The notes: a model not told the origin generated them from the letters alone. DNA of 64,000 nucleotides from Mesorhizobium sp. GbtcB19 (GCF_019091085.1 NZ_JAGXJY010000012.1:124001-188000), one strand, 5' to 3'. Shown: positions 23,517-32,512, numbered from the stretch's first letter. Translations and numbers: made by a program.

Positions 23517-24428
23517 TCAGGCAGCTTTGCGGCGGTAGTTGCCGATCACCGCCTGAATTTCCCGCAAACGGGAAACTGCGATGGTCTTGAGCTTCTCGCG
23601 CTGGACGTCGCGGTCGAGCGAGATGCAGTCCTTCCACAGCGAGCGGCCGGCGATCACGCCCGAGGCGCCGTTCTTCATGGCGATCTCGACCTGGCCGAGG
23701 AAGGTCGCATGGTTGACGCCTGCGGACAGCACCGCCCACGGCACGTCGCCGGCGATCCTGGTGATGTTGGCGCAGGCTTCGGGCGTTCCGGGATAAGGCA
23801 ACTTCAGCACCTTGGCGCCGCAGTCCAGCGAAATTCGGGTACCTTCCTCGACCAGCGAAGGGATCCTGGCGGCATAATCCTCGGCGCTTTCGCCTTCGAG
23901 CTGATAGGTCAGGAATTCGACGACGAGCAGAAGATCCTCCTTGGCGAAGTCGGCGATGCATTGCCTGAGGATCGCGATGTTGTGCCCGTTCGCTTCGGCA
24001 CGGTCGGCCCTCAGATACACCATGATCTTGCCACCGGTGCCGCCCAGCTCGCGCACGCGGCGCGCGTCGATGCCGGGCACCAGGCGCGACAGCCGATAGC
24101 CTTCCGGCGAGGTGTCATAGCCCGAGGCATCGAGGCCGATGAGCAGTGCCGTGTCGCGGTTGAGCACGCCTTCGTCGACGACACGCGGCACCGCGCAGAG
24201 CGGGTCGAGCAGCACGCAGGACGCCTCGCTGGCGAGATATCGGGTGATGTCGGATTTGGTGTCGCCGAGCATGTCGTTGGTGATTGCCGCCTGCTCGGCC
24301 GGGTCCGACGCGAGCAGCGTGCGCATGCCGCCGCGCTGGTCGCAGGCGATGGCCATCATGGCCCCGTCCTTGCCGCAAATCTGCTGGTAGCCGCGCAGTT
24401 CCGCGGTGGTCATCTTGGTCATGGTCAT
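23517..24428 (-). CDS. LacD-like class I aldolase (tagatose-bisphosphate aldolase family)
   Basis: This is a 303-residue TIM-barrel aldolase. MMAIACDQRGGMRTLL opens the barrel, GGKIMVYLRADRAE, LLVVEFLTYQ, GAKVLKLPYPG (Schiff-base type Lys) and AVLSAGVNHATFLGQVEIA follow the LacD/YihT pattern. Family members cleave tagatose 1,6-bisphosphate or sulfofructose 1-phosphate to two triose units. The gene is upstream of the ROK fusion and divergent from a SorC regulator. Three in-frame ATGs lie close together; the first (24428) is taken. The sugar is unresolved. Confidence 0.82.
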   Translation of the reverse strand: MTMTKMTTAELRGYQQICGKDGAMMAIACDQRGGMRTLLASDPAEQAAITNDMLGDTKSDITRYLASEASCVLLDPLCAVPRVVDEGVLNRDTALLIGLDASGYDTSPEGYRLSRLVPGIDARRVRELGGTGGKIMVYLRADRAEANGHNIAILRQCIADFAKEDLLLVVEFLTYQLEGESAEDYAARIPSLVEEGTRISLDCGAKVLKLPYPGTPEACANITRIAGDVPWAVLSAGVNHATFLGQVEIAMKNGASGVIAGRSLWKDCISLDRDVQREKLKTIAVSRLREIQAVIGNYRRKAA

Positions 24429-24617
24429 CTGTCCGATCTCGGCGCATCCTACGCATCGGGACGCGCTGTCCTTGGAGGTGCCTTTTGCCTGTCCCGGGGC
24501 CGCAAGCTTCACTGTTCCGGCGCGCCTGCCGCGACGGGCGAAACAGCGTGCCGAAGGAGCGGCCCCAAGTTGCGGGTTTGCCGAATTTGGGCGATAACTC
24601 CCATCGGTCGACAGGCC

Positions 24618-24646
24618 TGTAACACATTGCTGAAAGGAATTGCAAG
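24618..24646. promoter_or_regulatory. operator copy 1 for the SorC-type regulator
   Basis: On the minus strand these 29 bases match the 29 bases at 25816-25844 at 26 positions, with the core TTTCAGCAA then GTGTTACA. It lies just before the regulator gene and within the divergent promoter region for the aldolase/ROK operon. The shared site suggests one regulon. Confidence 0.7.
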
Positions 24647-24652
24647 CTGTCT

Positions 24653-25597
24653 GTGCCTCCCATACAGGACGCGACCGCATCGCGCACGATGCTGCACATG
24701 GTCGCCAAGCTGCATTATGAAGCGGAGATGTCGCAGGTCGATATCGCGCGCCGGCTTGGCGTTTCCACCGCCACCATTTCGCGGCTTCTGCAGCGGGCGC
24801 GAGCCGAGGGCATCGTGCGCATCGAGGTGCTCGACATCGTCACGCCCGAGGCGGTCACAACGCAATTGGTCGAGGGGCTCGGGCTGCGCGATGCCGCCAT
24901 CGTCGAGACCCCGGCGGCGGGCGCGCTGACGGCGCTCGCGGCGCCGCTGGGCGGCTTGCTCAAGCAGGCGGAACTTTCGGCCGGCTCGGTGGTGGCCATC
25001 GGCTGGGGCCGCGCCATCCGCGAGGTGATCCGCGCCGGCCTGCCGCGCATTCCCGGCGTGCTGACGGTCGCCGCCACCGGCGGCATGCAGCAACAGGCGC
25101 CACATTTCCAGATCAACGAGTTCGTGCGGCTGGCGGCCGAGGAGTTCGGCGGAACGCCGCATTTCATCCACGCGCCCTATCTGCCGTCCAGCGAATTGCG
25201 CGAGGTCTTTCTTGCCGATGCGGCCATACACGACGCCGTGGCGCTCTGGGACCGGACCGACATCGCTATCGTCGGCGTCGGTCTGCCGCATGCCATCAAT
25301 GCGCCGGAGGCAAGTGCCGCCACGCTGAGCGAGCAGGCCCTGGTGCAGGCCGCCGGCGACGTGCTCCGGCATTATTTCGATGCCGACGGCGCCCTCATCT
25401 CCTGGGAAGGCGAGAGCCGGATGATCGCCATGTCGCCCGATCAGCTCCGCGCCGTTCCGCTGGTGATCGGCGTCGCCTCCGGGCCCGAGAAGGCCAAGGC
25501 CATCATCGGCGCGGCCCGCGCCAGGCTGATCAGCGCGCTGGTCACGGACACCAAGACGGCGCAGGCCATCCTGGAGCGGCTCAACCAGGGCAACTGA
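24653..25597 (+). CDS. SorC family sugar-responsive transcriptional regulator
   Basis: This is a 314-residue regulator. The N-terminal helix-turn-helix MSQVDIARRLGVSTATISRL is typical of SorC/DeoR regulators, and the C-terminal sugar-phosphate binding domain includes VVAIGWGRAIREVIRA, TVAATGGMQQQ and VIGVASGPEKAKAIIGA. The effector is probably a phosphorylated intermediate made by the adjacent ROK/aldolase enzymes. The GTG at 24653 is the likely start; ATG 24689 is a fallback. An operator-like repeat lies immediately upstream. Confidence 0.88.
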   Translation: MPPIQDATASRTMLHMVAKLHYEAEMSQVDIARRLGVSTATISRLLQRARAEGIVRIEVLDIVTPEAVTTQLVEGLGLRDAAIVETPAAGALTALAAPLGGLLKQAELSAGSVVAIGWGRAIREVIRAGLPRIPGVLTVAATGGMQQQAPHFQINEFVRLAAEEFGGTPHFIHAPYLPSSELREVFLADAAIHDAVALWDRTDIAIVGVGLPHAINAPEASAATLSEQALVQAAGDVLRHYFDADGALISWEGESRMIAMSPDQLRAVPLVIGVASGPEKAKAIIGAARARLISALVTDTKTAQAILERLNQGN

Positions 25598-26048
25598 GCA
25601 TCCCATTTCTTGATTGGGTTCCAGACGGAACTCGTTCCGCACATTTCCAGAACCTGCCATCGAGGTGCTGCCGCCCCGAACAGGCGCAGTCGCCGCGGAA
25701 ATCTCCCATTGTGCCGGCGACGGCTTGGCGCGATAGTCGCTCGCGCGGGGCTCAGCGGAGCAGACGATGCTTGTCCGGTCGGGAAGTAGCGGCGGTTCGG
25801 CCTGCCCAAGACCTTCTTGCAATTTATTTCAGCAAAGTGTTACAACGTTGCCGACTTGGCGCGGAGGCGCGCCGAGCGGCGCGGTTTTCCGGATCCTGCG
25901 GAGGCAGGCAACGAGGCCGGCGACACTAAAACGGCCGGTTTCGGCCGGCTGAACCAACGACCGGGCGCTGAGGAGGAAGGCCGCCCCGCAACGGCAACAG
26001 ACCATCCAGCGTCAACCGTACATCTGCCAACATCTTGAGGAGGAGTTT
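25598..26048. other. 451-bp promoter region of the sugar ABC operon
   Basis: No coding region is supported here. It holds the second SorC-type operator (25816-25844), which probably marks the promoter, then a GC-rich leader of about 200 bases ending in GAGGAGGAG before the binding-protein ATG. Nothing else is recognisable. Confidence 0.5.
25816..25844. promoter_or_regulatory. operator copy 2 for the SorC-type regulator
   Basis: CTTGCAATT, then TTTCAGCAA and GTGTTACA with three mismatches to the copy at 24618-24646 over 29 bases. It precedes the ABC importer operon by 205 bases, linking importer and catabolic genes to the same regulator. Confidence 0.7.
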
Positions 26049-27026
26049 ATGAGGAAGATCGTTGCCGCGCTTGCGGTGCTCGCCGTTTCGGCATCGGCGC
26101 TGATCGCGCCCGCCCACGCCGAGGACAAGAAATACACCATCGCCCTCATCCCGGGCCTGACCACCGACGGCTTCTACATCACCATGCGCAAGGGCGCGCA
26201 GGCGGCGGCCGACGCGCTCGGCGTGAACCTGGTCTTCCAGGGCGCGCCCGACTTCAACCCGGTGACGCAGGTTCCGGTGCTCGACGCCGTCATCGCCAAG
26301 AAGCCGGACGCGATCCTGATCGCGCCGACCGACAAGGTCCAGCTGGTCGAGCCGCTGCGCAAGGCCAATGATGCCGGCATCCCGGTGATCACCGTCGACA
26401 CCTTCATCGGCACCGGCGCCTACCAGACCGGCGCCGGCGACGCCGACTTCCCGCTCGCCTACATCGCCTCCGACAACGTGCTCGGCGGCGAGATCGCGGC
26501 GCGGGCGCTCGCCAAGTCCATCGGCGACAAGGGCAAGGTCTATGTCTCCAACGTCAAGCCCGGCATCTCGACCACCGACCAGCGCGAGGAAGGCTTCAAG
26601 CAGGAAATGGCCAAGCACCCCGGCATCACCGTGCTGGAGACGCAGTTCAACGACGACGACGCCAACAAGGCGGCTTCGCAGCTGCAGGCGGTGTTCGCGC
26701 GCAATCCCGATCTCGTCGGCGTGTTCGGCGCCAATCTGTTCTCGGCGCTGGGCGCCGCCAACGGCGTCAAGCAGGCCGGGCAGACGGGCACCGTCAAGGT
26801 GGTCGCCTTCGACGCGCCGACCAGCATCGTCGACAACATCAACACCGGCCTGGTCGACGTGGCGATCGCCCAGCATCCGGCCGAGATCGGCTATTATGGC
26901 GTCGTTTCGGCCTATGCCCATCTGACGGGACATTCGATCCCGGTCTCGATCGGCACCGGCTTCACGATCATGGACAAGTCCAACATCGCCGACCCGAACA
27001 TCTCGAAGTACCTTTACTCCGAGTGA
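26049..27026 (+). CDS. sugar ABC transporter substrate-binding protein (CUT2)
   Basis: This is a 325-residue periplasmic binding protein with a Sec signal peptide (MRKIVAALAVLAVSASALIAPAHA). The fold is PBP1: KKYTIALIPGLTTDGFYITM, ILIAPTDKVQLVEPLRKAND, VITVDTFIG and ASDNVLGGEIAARAL match ribose/allose/fructose-type binding proteins. It heads the importer operon under the SorC operator. The ligand should be the sugar processed by the ROK kinase and LacD-like aldolase, but it cannot be named. Confidence 0.88.
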   Translation: MRKIVAALAVLAVSASALIAPAHAEDKKYTIALIPGLTTDGFYITMRKGAQAAADALGVNLVFQGAPDFNPVTQVPVLDAVIAKKPDAILIAPTDKVQLVEPLRKANDAGIPVITVDTFIGTGAYQTGAGDADFPLAYIASDNVLGGEIAARALAKSIGDKGKVYVSNVKPGISTTDQREEGFKQEMAKHPGITVLETQFNDDDANKAASQLQAVFARNPDLVGVFGANLFSALGAANGVKQAGQTGTVKVVAFDAPTSIVDNINTGLVDVAIAQHPAEIGYYGVVSAYAHLTGHSIPVSIGTGFTIMDKSNIADPNISKYLYSE

Positions 27027-27041
27027 GCCCTGACGGCTGAT

Positions 27042-27098
27042 CTCCTCCCGGTCCGCCGGGAGGAGGTTTGCGCCGGATTCCGGCGGCAACCGGAATCC
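27042..27098 (+). terminator. two hairpins between binding-protein and permease genes
   Basis: CTCCTCCCGG-TCCG-CCGGGAGGAG (27042-27065) is followed by GTTTG, then GGATTCCGG-CGGCAA-CCGGAATCC (27075-27098). They lie in the 103-bp gap after the binding-protein gene and would stabilise or partly terminate the transcript there. Confidence 0.6.
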
Positions 27099-27129
27099 TG
27101 TTCGAAGGAAGCCCCGTGACGGAGCGTTC

Positions 27130-28191
27130 ATGACCTCGACATCACCAGCCCAGCAGGCCGAAAAGCATGTTGCCCCTCAGGCCGACCACAGCGATACGGC
27201 CAAGAGCCTGGTCCGCAGGATCGCAGAAGGGCGTGCCTGGCTTTTCCTTGCCGGCCTGATCATCTGCTTCGAGGTCTGGTCCCGCTTCGCCTTCGGCGCC
27301 ACCTTCGTGCTCAACCCGTTCAACGTGCAGTCCATCGCCATCTTCGCCGTGGCGCCGCTGCTGCTGGCGACCGGGCAGACCTTCGTCATCATTTCGGGCG
27401 GCATCGATCTGTCGCTCGGCTTCATCATGGGGCTCGCCGCCGTCATCGCCGCGCATGCCACCAACATGGCGGGCGCCGCCATTCCCTTGCCGCTGGCGAT
27501 GCTGGCCGGCATTCTTGTCGCCGTGATCGTCGCCGGCGTGCCTGGCGTCATCAACGGCCTTTTGATCTCGCGCCTCAAGGTCCCGCCCTTCATCGGCACG
27601 CTCGGCATGTTCGGCGTGGCGCGCGGCGCTGCCTATCTGATGGCCGGCGGCACCACGGTGCCAGTGCAGAATTCCTGGTTCGCGGTGCTGGGCAACGGCA
27701 AGCTCTACGGCGTGCCTTACCTCGTCATCATCACCGCGATCTTCGTCATCGTGATGCACTATGTGCTGAGCCAGACCCGGTTCGGCCAGCACAATTACGC
27801 CATCGGCGCCAACATCCAGGCGGCGCGCCGCGCCGGCATCGACATCAAGGATCACATATTGCGCCTCTATGTCCTGTCGGCGATGTGCGCCGGCCTTGGC
27901 GGCGCGCTCTATGCCGCGCGCTTCACCGCCGGCGCGGCCCAGGCCGGCGAGCCGCTGCTGCTCGACAGCGTCGCGGCCGTGGTCATCGGCGGCGCCAGCC
28001 TGTTCGGCGGCTCCGGCACCATTCTCGGCACGGTGGCCGGCGCGCTGGTGATCGCGGTCATCCAGTACGGGCTGGTCTTCGTCAATGTCGAGCCGTTCTG
28101 GCAGTTCATCGCCGTCGGCGTCGTCATCATCATTTCCGTCCTCATCGACCAGGCTCAGCGCCGGTTCAGCGGAGCCCGCCAGGATGACTAA
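27130..28191 (+). CDS. sugar ABC transporter permease (CUT2, RbsC-like)
   Basis: This is a 353-residue permease with about ten hydrophobic segments. The signature TGQTFVIISGGIDLSLGFIM is the CUT2 hallmark, and the cytoplasmic loop GANIQAARRAGIDIKDHILR contacts the ATPase. The N-terminal 40 residues are polar and variable. Its last eight bases overlap the start of the ATPase gene (ATGACTAA). Confidence 0.92.
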   Translation: MTSTSPAQQAEKHVAPQADHSDTAKSLVRRIAEGRAWLFLAGLIICFEVWSRFAFGATFVLNPFNVQSIAIFAVAPLLLATGQTFVIISGGIDLSLGFIMGLAAVIAAHATNMAGAAIPLPLAMLAGILVAVIVAGVPGVINGLLISRLKVPPFIGTLGMFGVARGAAYLMAGGTTVPVQNSWFAVLGNGKLYGVPYLVIITAIFVIVMHYVLSQTRFGQHNYAIGANIQAARRAGIDIKDHILRLYVLSAMCAGLGGALYAARFTAGAAQAGEPLLLDSVAAVVIGGASLFGGSGTILGTVAGALVIAVIQYGLVFVNVEPFWQFIAVGVVIIISVLIDQAQRRFSGARQDD

Positions 28192-28939
28192 CGCCGAGCA
28201 GACCGCGCCTCTTCTCGAGGTCAGGAACCTTTCCAAGCACTTTGGCGCCGTGCGCGCGCTGAGCGACTTCTCCATGGCGGTGCGCCCGGGCGAGGTGGTG
28301 GCGCTGGCTGGCGACAATGGCGCCGGCAAGACGACGCTGATCAAGGCGATATCCGGCGTCTACCAGCCGACGGCCGGCGAAATCCTGCTCAGGGGCCAGC
28401 CGGTGAGCTTTTCGACGCCGCAGGAGGCGCGCGAGAAGGGCATCGAGACGATCTACCAGGACCTCGCGCTTGCCGACAACCTGTCGATCGGCGCCAACAT
28501 CTTCCTCGGCCGCGAGCCGATGCGCAAAGCCTTCGGCTTCCTGCCGGTGCTGGACCGCAAGCGAATGGCGGCGGCGGCCAAGGAAACGATGAGCCGGCTC
28601 GACTTCCATGTCAGCCGGCTGGAGGCTCCGGTCAGCAATTTCTCCGGCGGCCAGCGCCAGGCCGTCGCCATCGGCCGCGCCGTCTACTGGGACGCCCAGA
28701 TCCTGATCATGGACGAGCCGACCGCGGCCCTCGGCGTGCCCGAGCAGCGCAAGGTGATCTCGCTGATCCACCAGCTCAAGGCGCAAGGGCGCGGCGTGAT
28801 CTTCATCTCGCACAATCTGCAGGACATCTTCGCCGTCTCCGACCGTATCGTGGTGCTGCGGCGCGGCGTCCAGGCCGGCGAGCGCAAGATCGCCGAGACC
28901 AATCACGACGAGGTCGTCAAGCTGATGGTCGGCGGATAA
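28184..28939 (+). CDS. sugar ABC transporter ATP-binding protein (CUT2, single domain)
   Basis: This is a 251-residue ATPase with Walker A GDNGAGKTT, Q-loop ETIYQDLALADNLS, signature FSGGQRQAVAIGRAV, Walker B LIMDEPTAALG and H-loop FISHNLQDIF. It has a single nucleotide-binding domain like FrcA. The ATG at 28184 overlaps the permease stop and has AGG just before it. Confidence 0.92.
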   Translation: MTNAEQTAPLLEVRNLSKHFGAVRALSDFSMAVRPGEVVALAGDNGAGKTTLIKAISGVYQPTAGEILLRGQPVSFSTPQEAREKGIETIYQDLALADNLSIGANIFLGREPMRKAFGFLPVLDRKRMAAAAKETMSRLDFHVSRLEAPVSNFSGGQRQAVAIGRAVYWDAQILIMDEPTAALGVPEQRKVISLIHQLKAQGRGVIFISHNLQDIFAVSDRIVVLRRGVQAGERKIAETNHDEVVKLMVGG

Positions 28940-28960
28940 GGGCGGACGATCCGTCCGCCC
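28940..28960. terminator. hairpin between convergent genes
   Basis: GGGCGGACG-ATC-CGTCCGCCC is a perfect 9-bp stem directly after the ATPase stop, between two convergent transcripts. There is no U-tract on either side, so it is a weak terminator or an mRNA end-stabiliser. Confidence 0.5.
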
Positions 28961-28972
28961 CACTACACCCCT

Positions 28973-30073
28973 CTATGAACGCCCCCCGCCGCCGGCTGGT
29001 GCCGACAGCGCGGCGAATATGCCTCTCGCTTCGGCGACAAGCGTCCGCATCAGTTCGGCCGCCGGGAGCTCCCTGTTCAACGGCGCCGCCTGCCCATAGA
29101 GGTGGAAGGCGAAGTCCTCGCGGCCCCGCGCATGGCCGGCATCGCCAAGCGGGTTGCTCAGCGCAAACATTTGCGGGAAATCCGGAAGGCGCGTTCGGAT
29201 CTCCTCCATCTCCAGGGCGTAGCGTGTGCGTTTCGCCCGCGCGGCGCGGCCCGAGTAGGCATCGGTGACCATCGTGTCCATATCCGTCGCGGAGCGGATC
29301 AGGGCGCGGCGCGGCGCGTCCGTTCCGGCCTCGTCGCAGGACAGAAATCCGGTGCCGATCTGCACGCCGCTGGCGCCGAGCGCGAAGGCGGCCGCTATGC
29401 CTCGGCCGTCGGCAATGCCTCCGGCGGCAATGACCGGGAGCTTGACGGCATCCACGATCTGGGGAACCAGCGCCATTGTTCCAACACCGTCGCCAAGGCC
29501 ATTGGGCGCGTGCGAACCCCGGTGACCTCCTGCTTCCCAACCCTGGGCTATGACCGCGTCGGCTCCGCCTTCGGCGAGCACGCGTGCCTCGGCGGTATTT
29601 GTCGCGGTGCTGATGACGACGATCCCGGCCCGCTTCAGCTTGTCGACCTTGGCCGCGTCCGGAATGCCAAAATGGAAGCTCACGACCGACGGCCGGATCT
29701 CGAGCACCAGATCAAGCTTTTCGTCGTCGAAGCCCGGCCCGAGCGGAGGAAGCCTCGCCGGCGGCTCGCCGAGCGAAAGCTCCCTGTAATAGGGCCGCAG
29801 CCTGTCGATGGCCCGCGCCAGCGCGGCATCGCTGGTGCTGGGTCTGGGGAAAACGAAGAAATTGAGGTTGAACGGCCGCCCGGTCGAGGCGCGCAGCAGG
29901 CGCGCGACGTTGCGCAGGCCATCCGGCAGCATCGACGCGCAGCCGAGCGACCCTAGCCCGCCGGCGTTGCTCACCGCCGCCGCGAGTTCCGGTGTTGCCG
30001 AGCCAGCCATCGGAGCCTGGATGATCGGATGCTCGATCTTCAACAGATCGCATAGACGACGGTTCGGCCACAT
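28973..30073 (-). CDS. nitronate monooxygenase family FMN enzyme
   Basis: This TIM-barrel FMN enzyme of about 366 residues has EHPIIQAPMAGSATPELAAA, VISTATNTAEARVLAEGGAD, AQGWEAGGHRG (FMN phosphate and catalytic-His region), PVIAAGGIADGRGIAAAFAL and GVQIGTGFLSCDE, all typical of NMO class I. It oxidises alkyl nitronates such as propionate 3-nitronate, detoxifying plant nitro-compounds. The start is uncertain: ATG 30073 gives the common opening MWPNRRLCDLL; ATG 30097 adds eight residues. It stands alone, convergent with the ABC operon. Confidence 0.85.
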   Translation of the reverse strand: MWPNRRLCDLLKIEHPIIQAPMAGSATPELAAAVSNAGGLGSLGCASMLPDGLRNVARLLRASTGRPFNLNFFVFPRPSTSDAALARAIDRLRPYYRELSLGEPPARLPPLGPGFDDEKLDLVLEIRPSVVSFHFGIPDAAKVDKLKRAGIVVISTATNTAEARVLAEGGADAVIAQGWEAGGHRGSHAPNGLGDGVGTMALVPQIVDAVKLPVIAAGGIADGRGIAAAFALGASGVQIGTGFLSCDEAGTDAPRRALIRSATDMDTMVTDAYSGRAARAKRTRYALEMEEIRTRLPDFPQMFALSNPLGDAGHARGREDFAFHLYGQAAPLNRELPAAELMRTLVAEARGIFAALSAPAGGGGRS

Positions 30074-30179
30074 CGGCGTGATTCCGAGGTACGCCATTCA
30101 TCATAGGCCTGTATCAAGGCCCGGTCACCGGAATTGTGCGGACGGGGGTGCGAGCGGCGGGAAGCGGGGCGGGTTCGCT

Positions 30180-30716
30180 TCAGCTTCGCGAGAACAGCGC
30201 CTGCACGGTCTCGAGCGGCATCAGCATGACTCGCTCACCCAACGGAGACTGGATGAAGCCGTGACGCTGGTAGAAGCCGACGGCATCATCGTCGATGGCG
30301 TGCGCCACCACGGCTCGGACGCCGGCGATCTCCGAGACCGCAACACAGCGCCGCAGCGCATCGGAAAGCAGGTCGCCGCCAAGCCCCATTCCCTGGAACG
30401 CCTGATCGACCGCCAGCCGACCGATCAGCAGTAGCGGCACCTGCTCAGGTGCGCCGCGCCTGAGTTTCGCGCTTGGCAGAGCCATCCGCTCTTCCATCGC
30501 CGTCGAGATCGCAAAATAGCCGACGACGCGATTTTTAGCCTCCGCGTCGCAGACGACATAGGTTCGGGCGGGCAGACCTTCGCTGGCAAGGGCGCGACTA
30601 CGCAGCCAATCATCGAGGGACGAATGCCTGCCATTGCGAAACTCGGAGACATCGTGGGCCGCGGCCAGCCGTTCCGGAGGGTTGACACGCCGTCCCCGCC
30701 CTTCACCTGCGGCCAT
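30180..30716 (-). CDS. GNAT toxin, TacT-like
   Basis: This is a 178-residue GNAT acetyltransferase with LARTYVVCDAEAKNRVVGYF-like strands, the acyl-CoA loop QAFQGMGLGGDLLSDALRR (Q/RxxGxG/A) and a C-terminal FYQRHGFIQSP. The preceding small gene encodes a DUF1778 protein, and the ATG overlaps its stop (TGATG). This combination defines TacAT/AtaRT-type systems, where the toxin acetylates the amino group of charged tRNAs. The gene looks intact. Confidence 0.85.
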   Translation of the reverse strand: MAAGEGRGRRVNPPERLAAAHDVSEFRNGRHSSLDDWLRSRALASEGLPARTYVVCDAEAKNRVVGYFAISTAMEERMALPSAKLRRGAPEQVPLLLIGRLAVDQAFQGMGLGGDLLSDALRRCVAVSEIAGVRAVVAHAIDDDAVGFYQRHGFIQSPLGERVMLMPLETVQALFSRS

Positions 30717-31015
30717 CAGCGCTCCCAGGCGGGCTTGCGCGTCATCCGCGCGCGCAGTTCCTCCGACGGTTTGCCCGGGGCATCCAACAGATCGAGAAAT
30801 TTCTCGTGCGCGACGTCGTCGAGAAAGAAGATTCGCTGATCCAGGATGGCTTCCTCCGCCTGCCTGCGGGCGCTGTCCAGCATGAACTCCGACAGCTTCT
30901 GCCCACGCAAACGCGCGGCGCGGCTAAGGATGGCTTTTGTCCCCGCCGAAGCACGGATCTGAATCACGTCATCCTTGCGTGCTGCATCATGATCGCGGTG
31001 ACCGGGCTGAGCCAT
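30716..31015 (-). CDS. DUF1778 antitoxin, TacA-like
   Basis: This is a 99-residue protein with the ribbon-helix-helix segment DDVIQIRASAGTKAILSRAA and LSEFMLDSARRQAEE, typical of DUF1778 antitoxins. The C-terminal part FLDLLDAPGKPSEELR is the toxin-wrapping region. ATG 31015 follows AGGAGG and is preferred to a longer upstream reading. It should repress its own operon together with the toxin. Confidence 0.87.
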   Translation of the reverse strand: MAQPGHRDHDAARKDDVIQIRASAGTKAILSRAARLRGQKLSEFMLDSARRQAEEAILDQRIFFLDDVAHEKFLDLLDAPGKPSEELRARMTRKPAWER

Positions 31016-31059
31016 GGAAAATCCTCCTGCATCAGGATGGATTATCCAAAGGTTCGTCA

Positions 31060-31070
31060 TGACAATGTCA
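31060..31070. promoter_or_regulatory. short palindrome upstream of the tacA-like gene
   Basis: TGACA-A-TGTCA lies 45 bases before the antitoxin start, inside an AT-richer stretch. It is a candidate autoregulatory operator or -35 neighbourhood. Confidence 0.35.
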
Positions 31071-31108
31071 ATACAAGCGCGAGCACTCAAAAGGATCTGC
31101 GTCGAGAG

Positions 31109-32224
31109 TCACCCCGATTTGTCCCGAACGCCCGCCACGCTCTCCCGTTCCACCAGCGGGCATTCCAGCTTGGTGATCGGGTAGCGGCCGCGGCCGGGCG
31201 TCGGCGGCGTTTCGAGCTGCTCGATCGCCCACTGGCCCATCGCCAGATGCGGCAGGATGGAGGTGGTCAGCGGCGGGAAGAGGTGGCGGGCGATCTCCTC
31301 GTCGTCATAGCCGACCACGGAAATGTCCCGCGGGATATGCAACCCCGCTTCCTTGAGCGCTTCGTAGCAGCCGATCGCGGTGCGGTCGTTCTGGCAGAAG
31401 ATCGCGGTCGGCCGATCCTTCAACGCGAGCAGCTTCACGGTTGCGGCGTAGCCGGCGCTGGCCGACCAGTCGCCCTCGACCACCAGATCGGGATCGAAGG
31501 GGATGTCGGCGGTGGCCAAAGCGCGGCGATAGCCCTTGAGCCGGTCCTGCGCCGCCTGCATCCACGGCTCGCCGGTGATGGTGCCAATGCGGCGATGGCC
31601 GTGGCTGATCAGATGCCTGGTGGCGCTCTGGCCGCCGGCGATCTCGGAAGGCACCACGGCCGGGAAGGCATAGTCGGCGGTGTAGCAGTTGAGCAGGATG
31701 ACCGGCATCTCGAGGCTGTAGAGAAAGTCTGGCGCGGTGATCTCGCGGGTGAAGATGGTCATGTAGATCAGCGCCGAGATGCCGCGCCTCGTCAGCGCCT
31801 GGATGGCGCGCGGCTCCATCACCGAATCACCCATGGTCTGCGCCACCAGAAGCACGTTGCCGGCGTTCCACGAGGCCTGCCGCGCGCCCTCGATGGCGAC
31901 CACCGCCTCGGGGCTGGTGGCGAGCTGGTCGACCGCGAAACCGATCACGCCATCCAGGCCTTCGAACGGCATCACCGGCGGCCGCAGCGCCGAGAAGACC
32001 GGCGGCGAGTAGCCCAGCGCTTTGGCTGCCTCGATAACCCGGTCGCGCGTCTGCTGCGACAGCCTGATGCCCGGCGAATTGTTGAGCACGAACGACACCG
32101 TCGCCTGCGAGCAGCCGGCGGCGCGCGCAATGTCGGTCATGGTGACTCGCCCTTTGGGCTTGGCGGCCGGCTTGCGGCGCCTGGAAGCCCCGGGAGGATC
32201 GCGGTGTTCCGTCGGTTCACTCAT
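31109..32224 (-). CDS. LacI family transcriptional regulator
   Basis: This 371-residue regulator has a basic N-terminal extension (RRRKPAAKPKGR) before the LacI helix-turn-helix VTMTDIARAAGCSQATVSFV, then the PBP1-like sensor domain with FCQNDRTAIGCYEALKEAG and ISVVGYDDEEIARHLFPPLT. It is divergent from a ribose-type ABC operon and most likely represses it; twin operator-like palindromes lie in the intergenic region. Confidence 0.9.
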   Translation of the reverse strand: MSEPTEHRDPPGASRRRKPAAKPKGRVTMTDIARAAGCSQATVSFVLNNSPGIRLSQQTRDRVIEAAKALGYSPPVFSALRPPVMPFEGLDGVIGFAVDQLATSPEAVVAIEGARQASWNAGNVLLVAQTMGDSVMEPRAIQALTRRGISALIYMTIFTREITAPDFLYSLEMPVILLNCYTADYAFPAVVPSEIAGGQSATRHLISHGHRRIGTITGEPWMQAAQDRLKGYRRALATADIPFDPDLVVEGDWSASAGYAATVKLLALKDRPTAIFCQNDRTAIGCYEALKEAGLHIPRDISVVGYDDEEIARHLFPPLTTSILPHLAMGQWAIEQLETPPTPGRGRYPITKLECPLVERESVAGVRDKSG

Positions 32225-32315
32225 GGTCGTTTCCCAAACCCAGCCGGCTCTAGAGCAAAGGCGGCGGCAACGGCAAGATGGTCGAGGTCGATGCGTTTAT
32301 CGGAATCGCGACAAA

Positions 32316-32329
32316 CTAATAGGTATTAG
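32316..32329. promoter_or_regulatory. LacI-type operator candidate, proximal to the regulator
   Basis: CTAATA-GG-TATTAG is a perfect 14-bp inverted repeat 92 bp upstream of the lacI-type gene. A related site lies near 32513. Confidence 0.55.
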
Positions 32330-32512
32330 CATGCGCGACGCGCAAATCACTAGCCCCGCTGCATCGCGACGAAATCGACGACAAGCAATGCTGACAATTT
32401 CTGGAGTTTTCCGCGCGAACTGCGGACTTTGCCGCGCTCATTCTCCTCACTCCCGGCGCGTCTTTCGACCAGCGTCTCCTCCGCTTCGAAATCGCGCCTC
32501 CTGGCTTCATAA

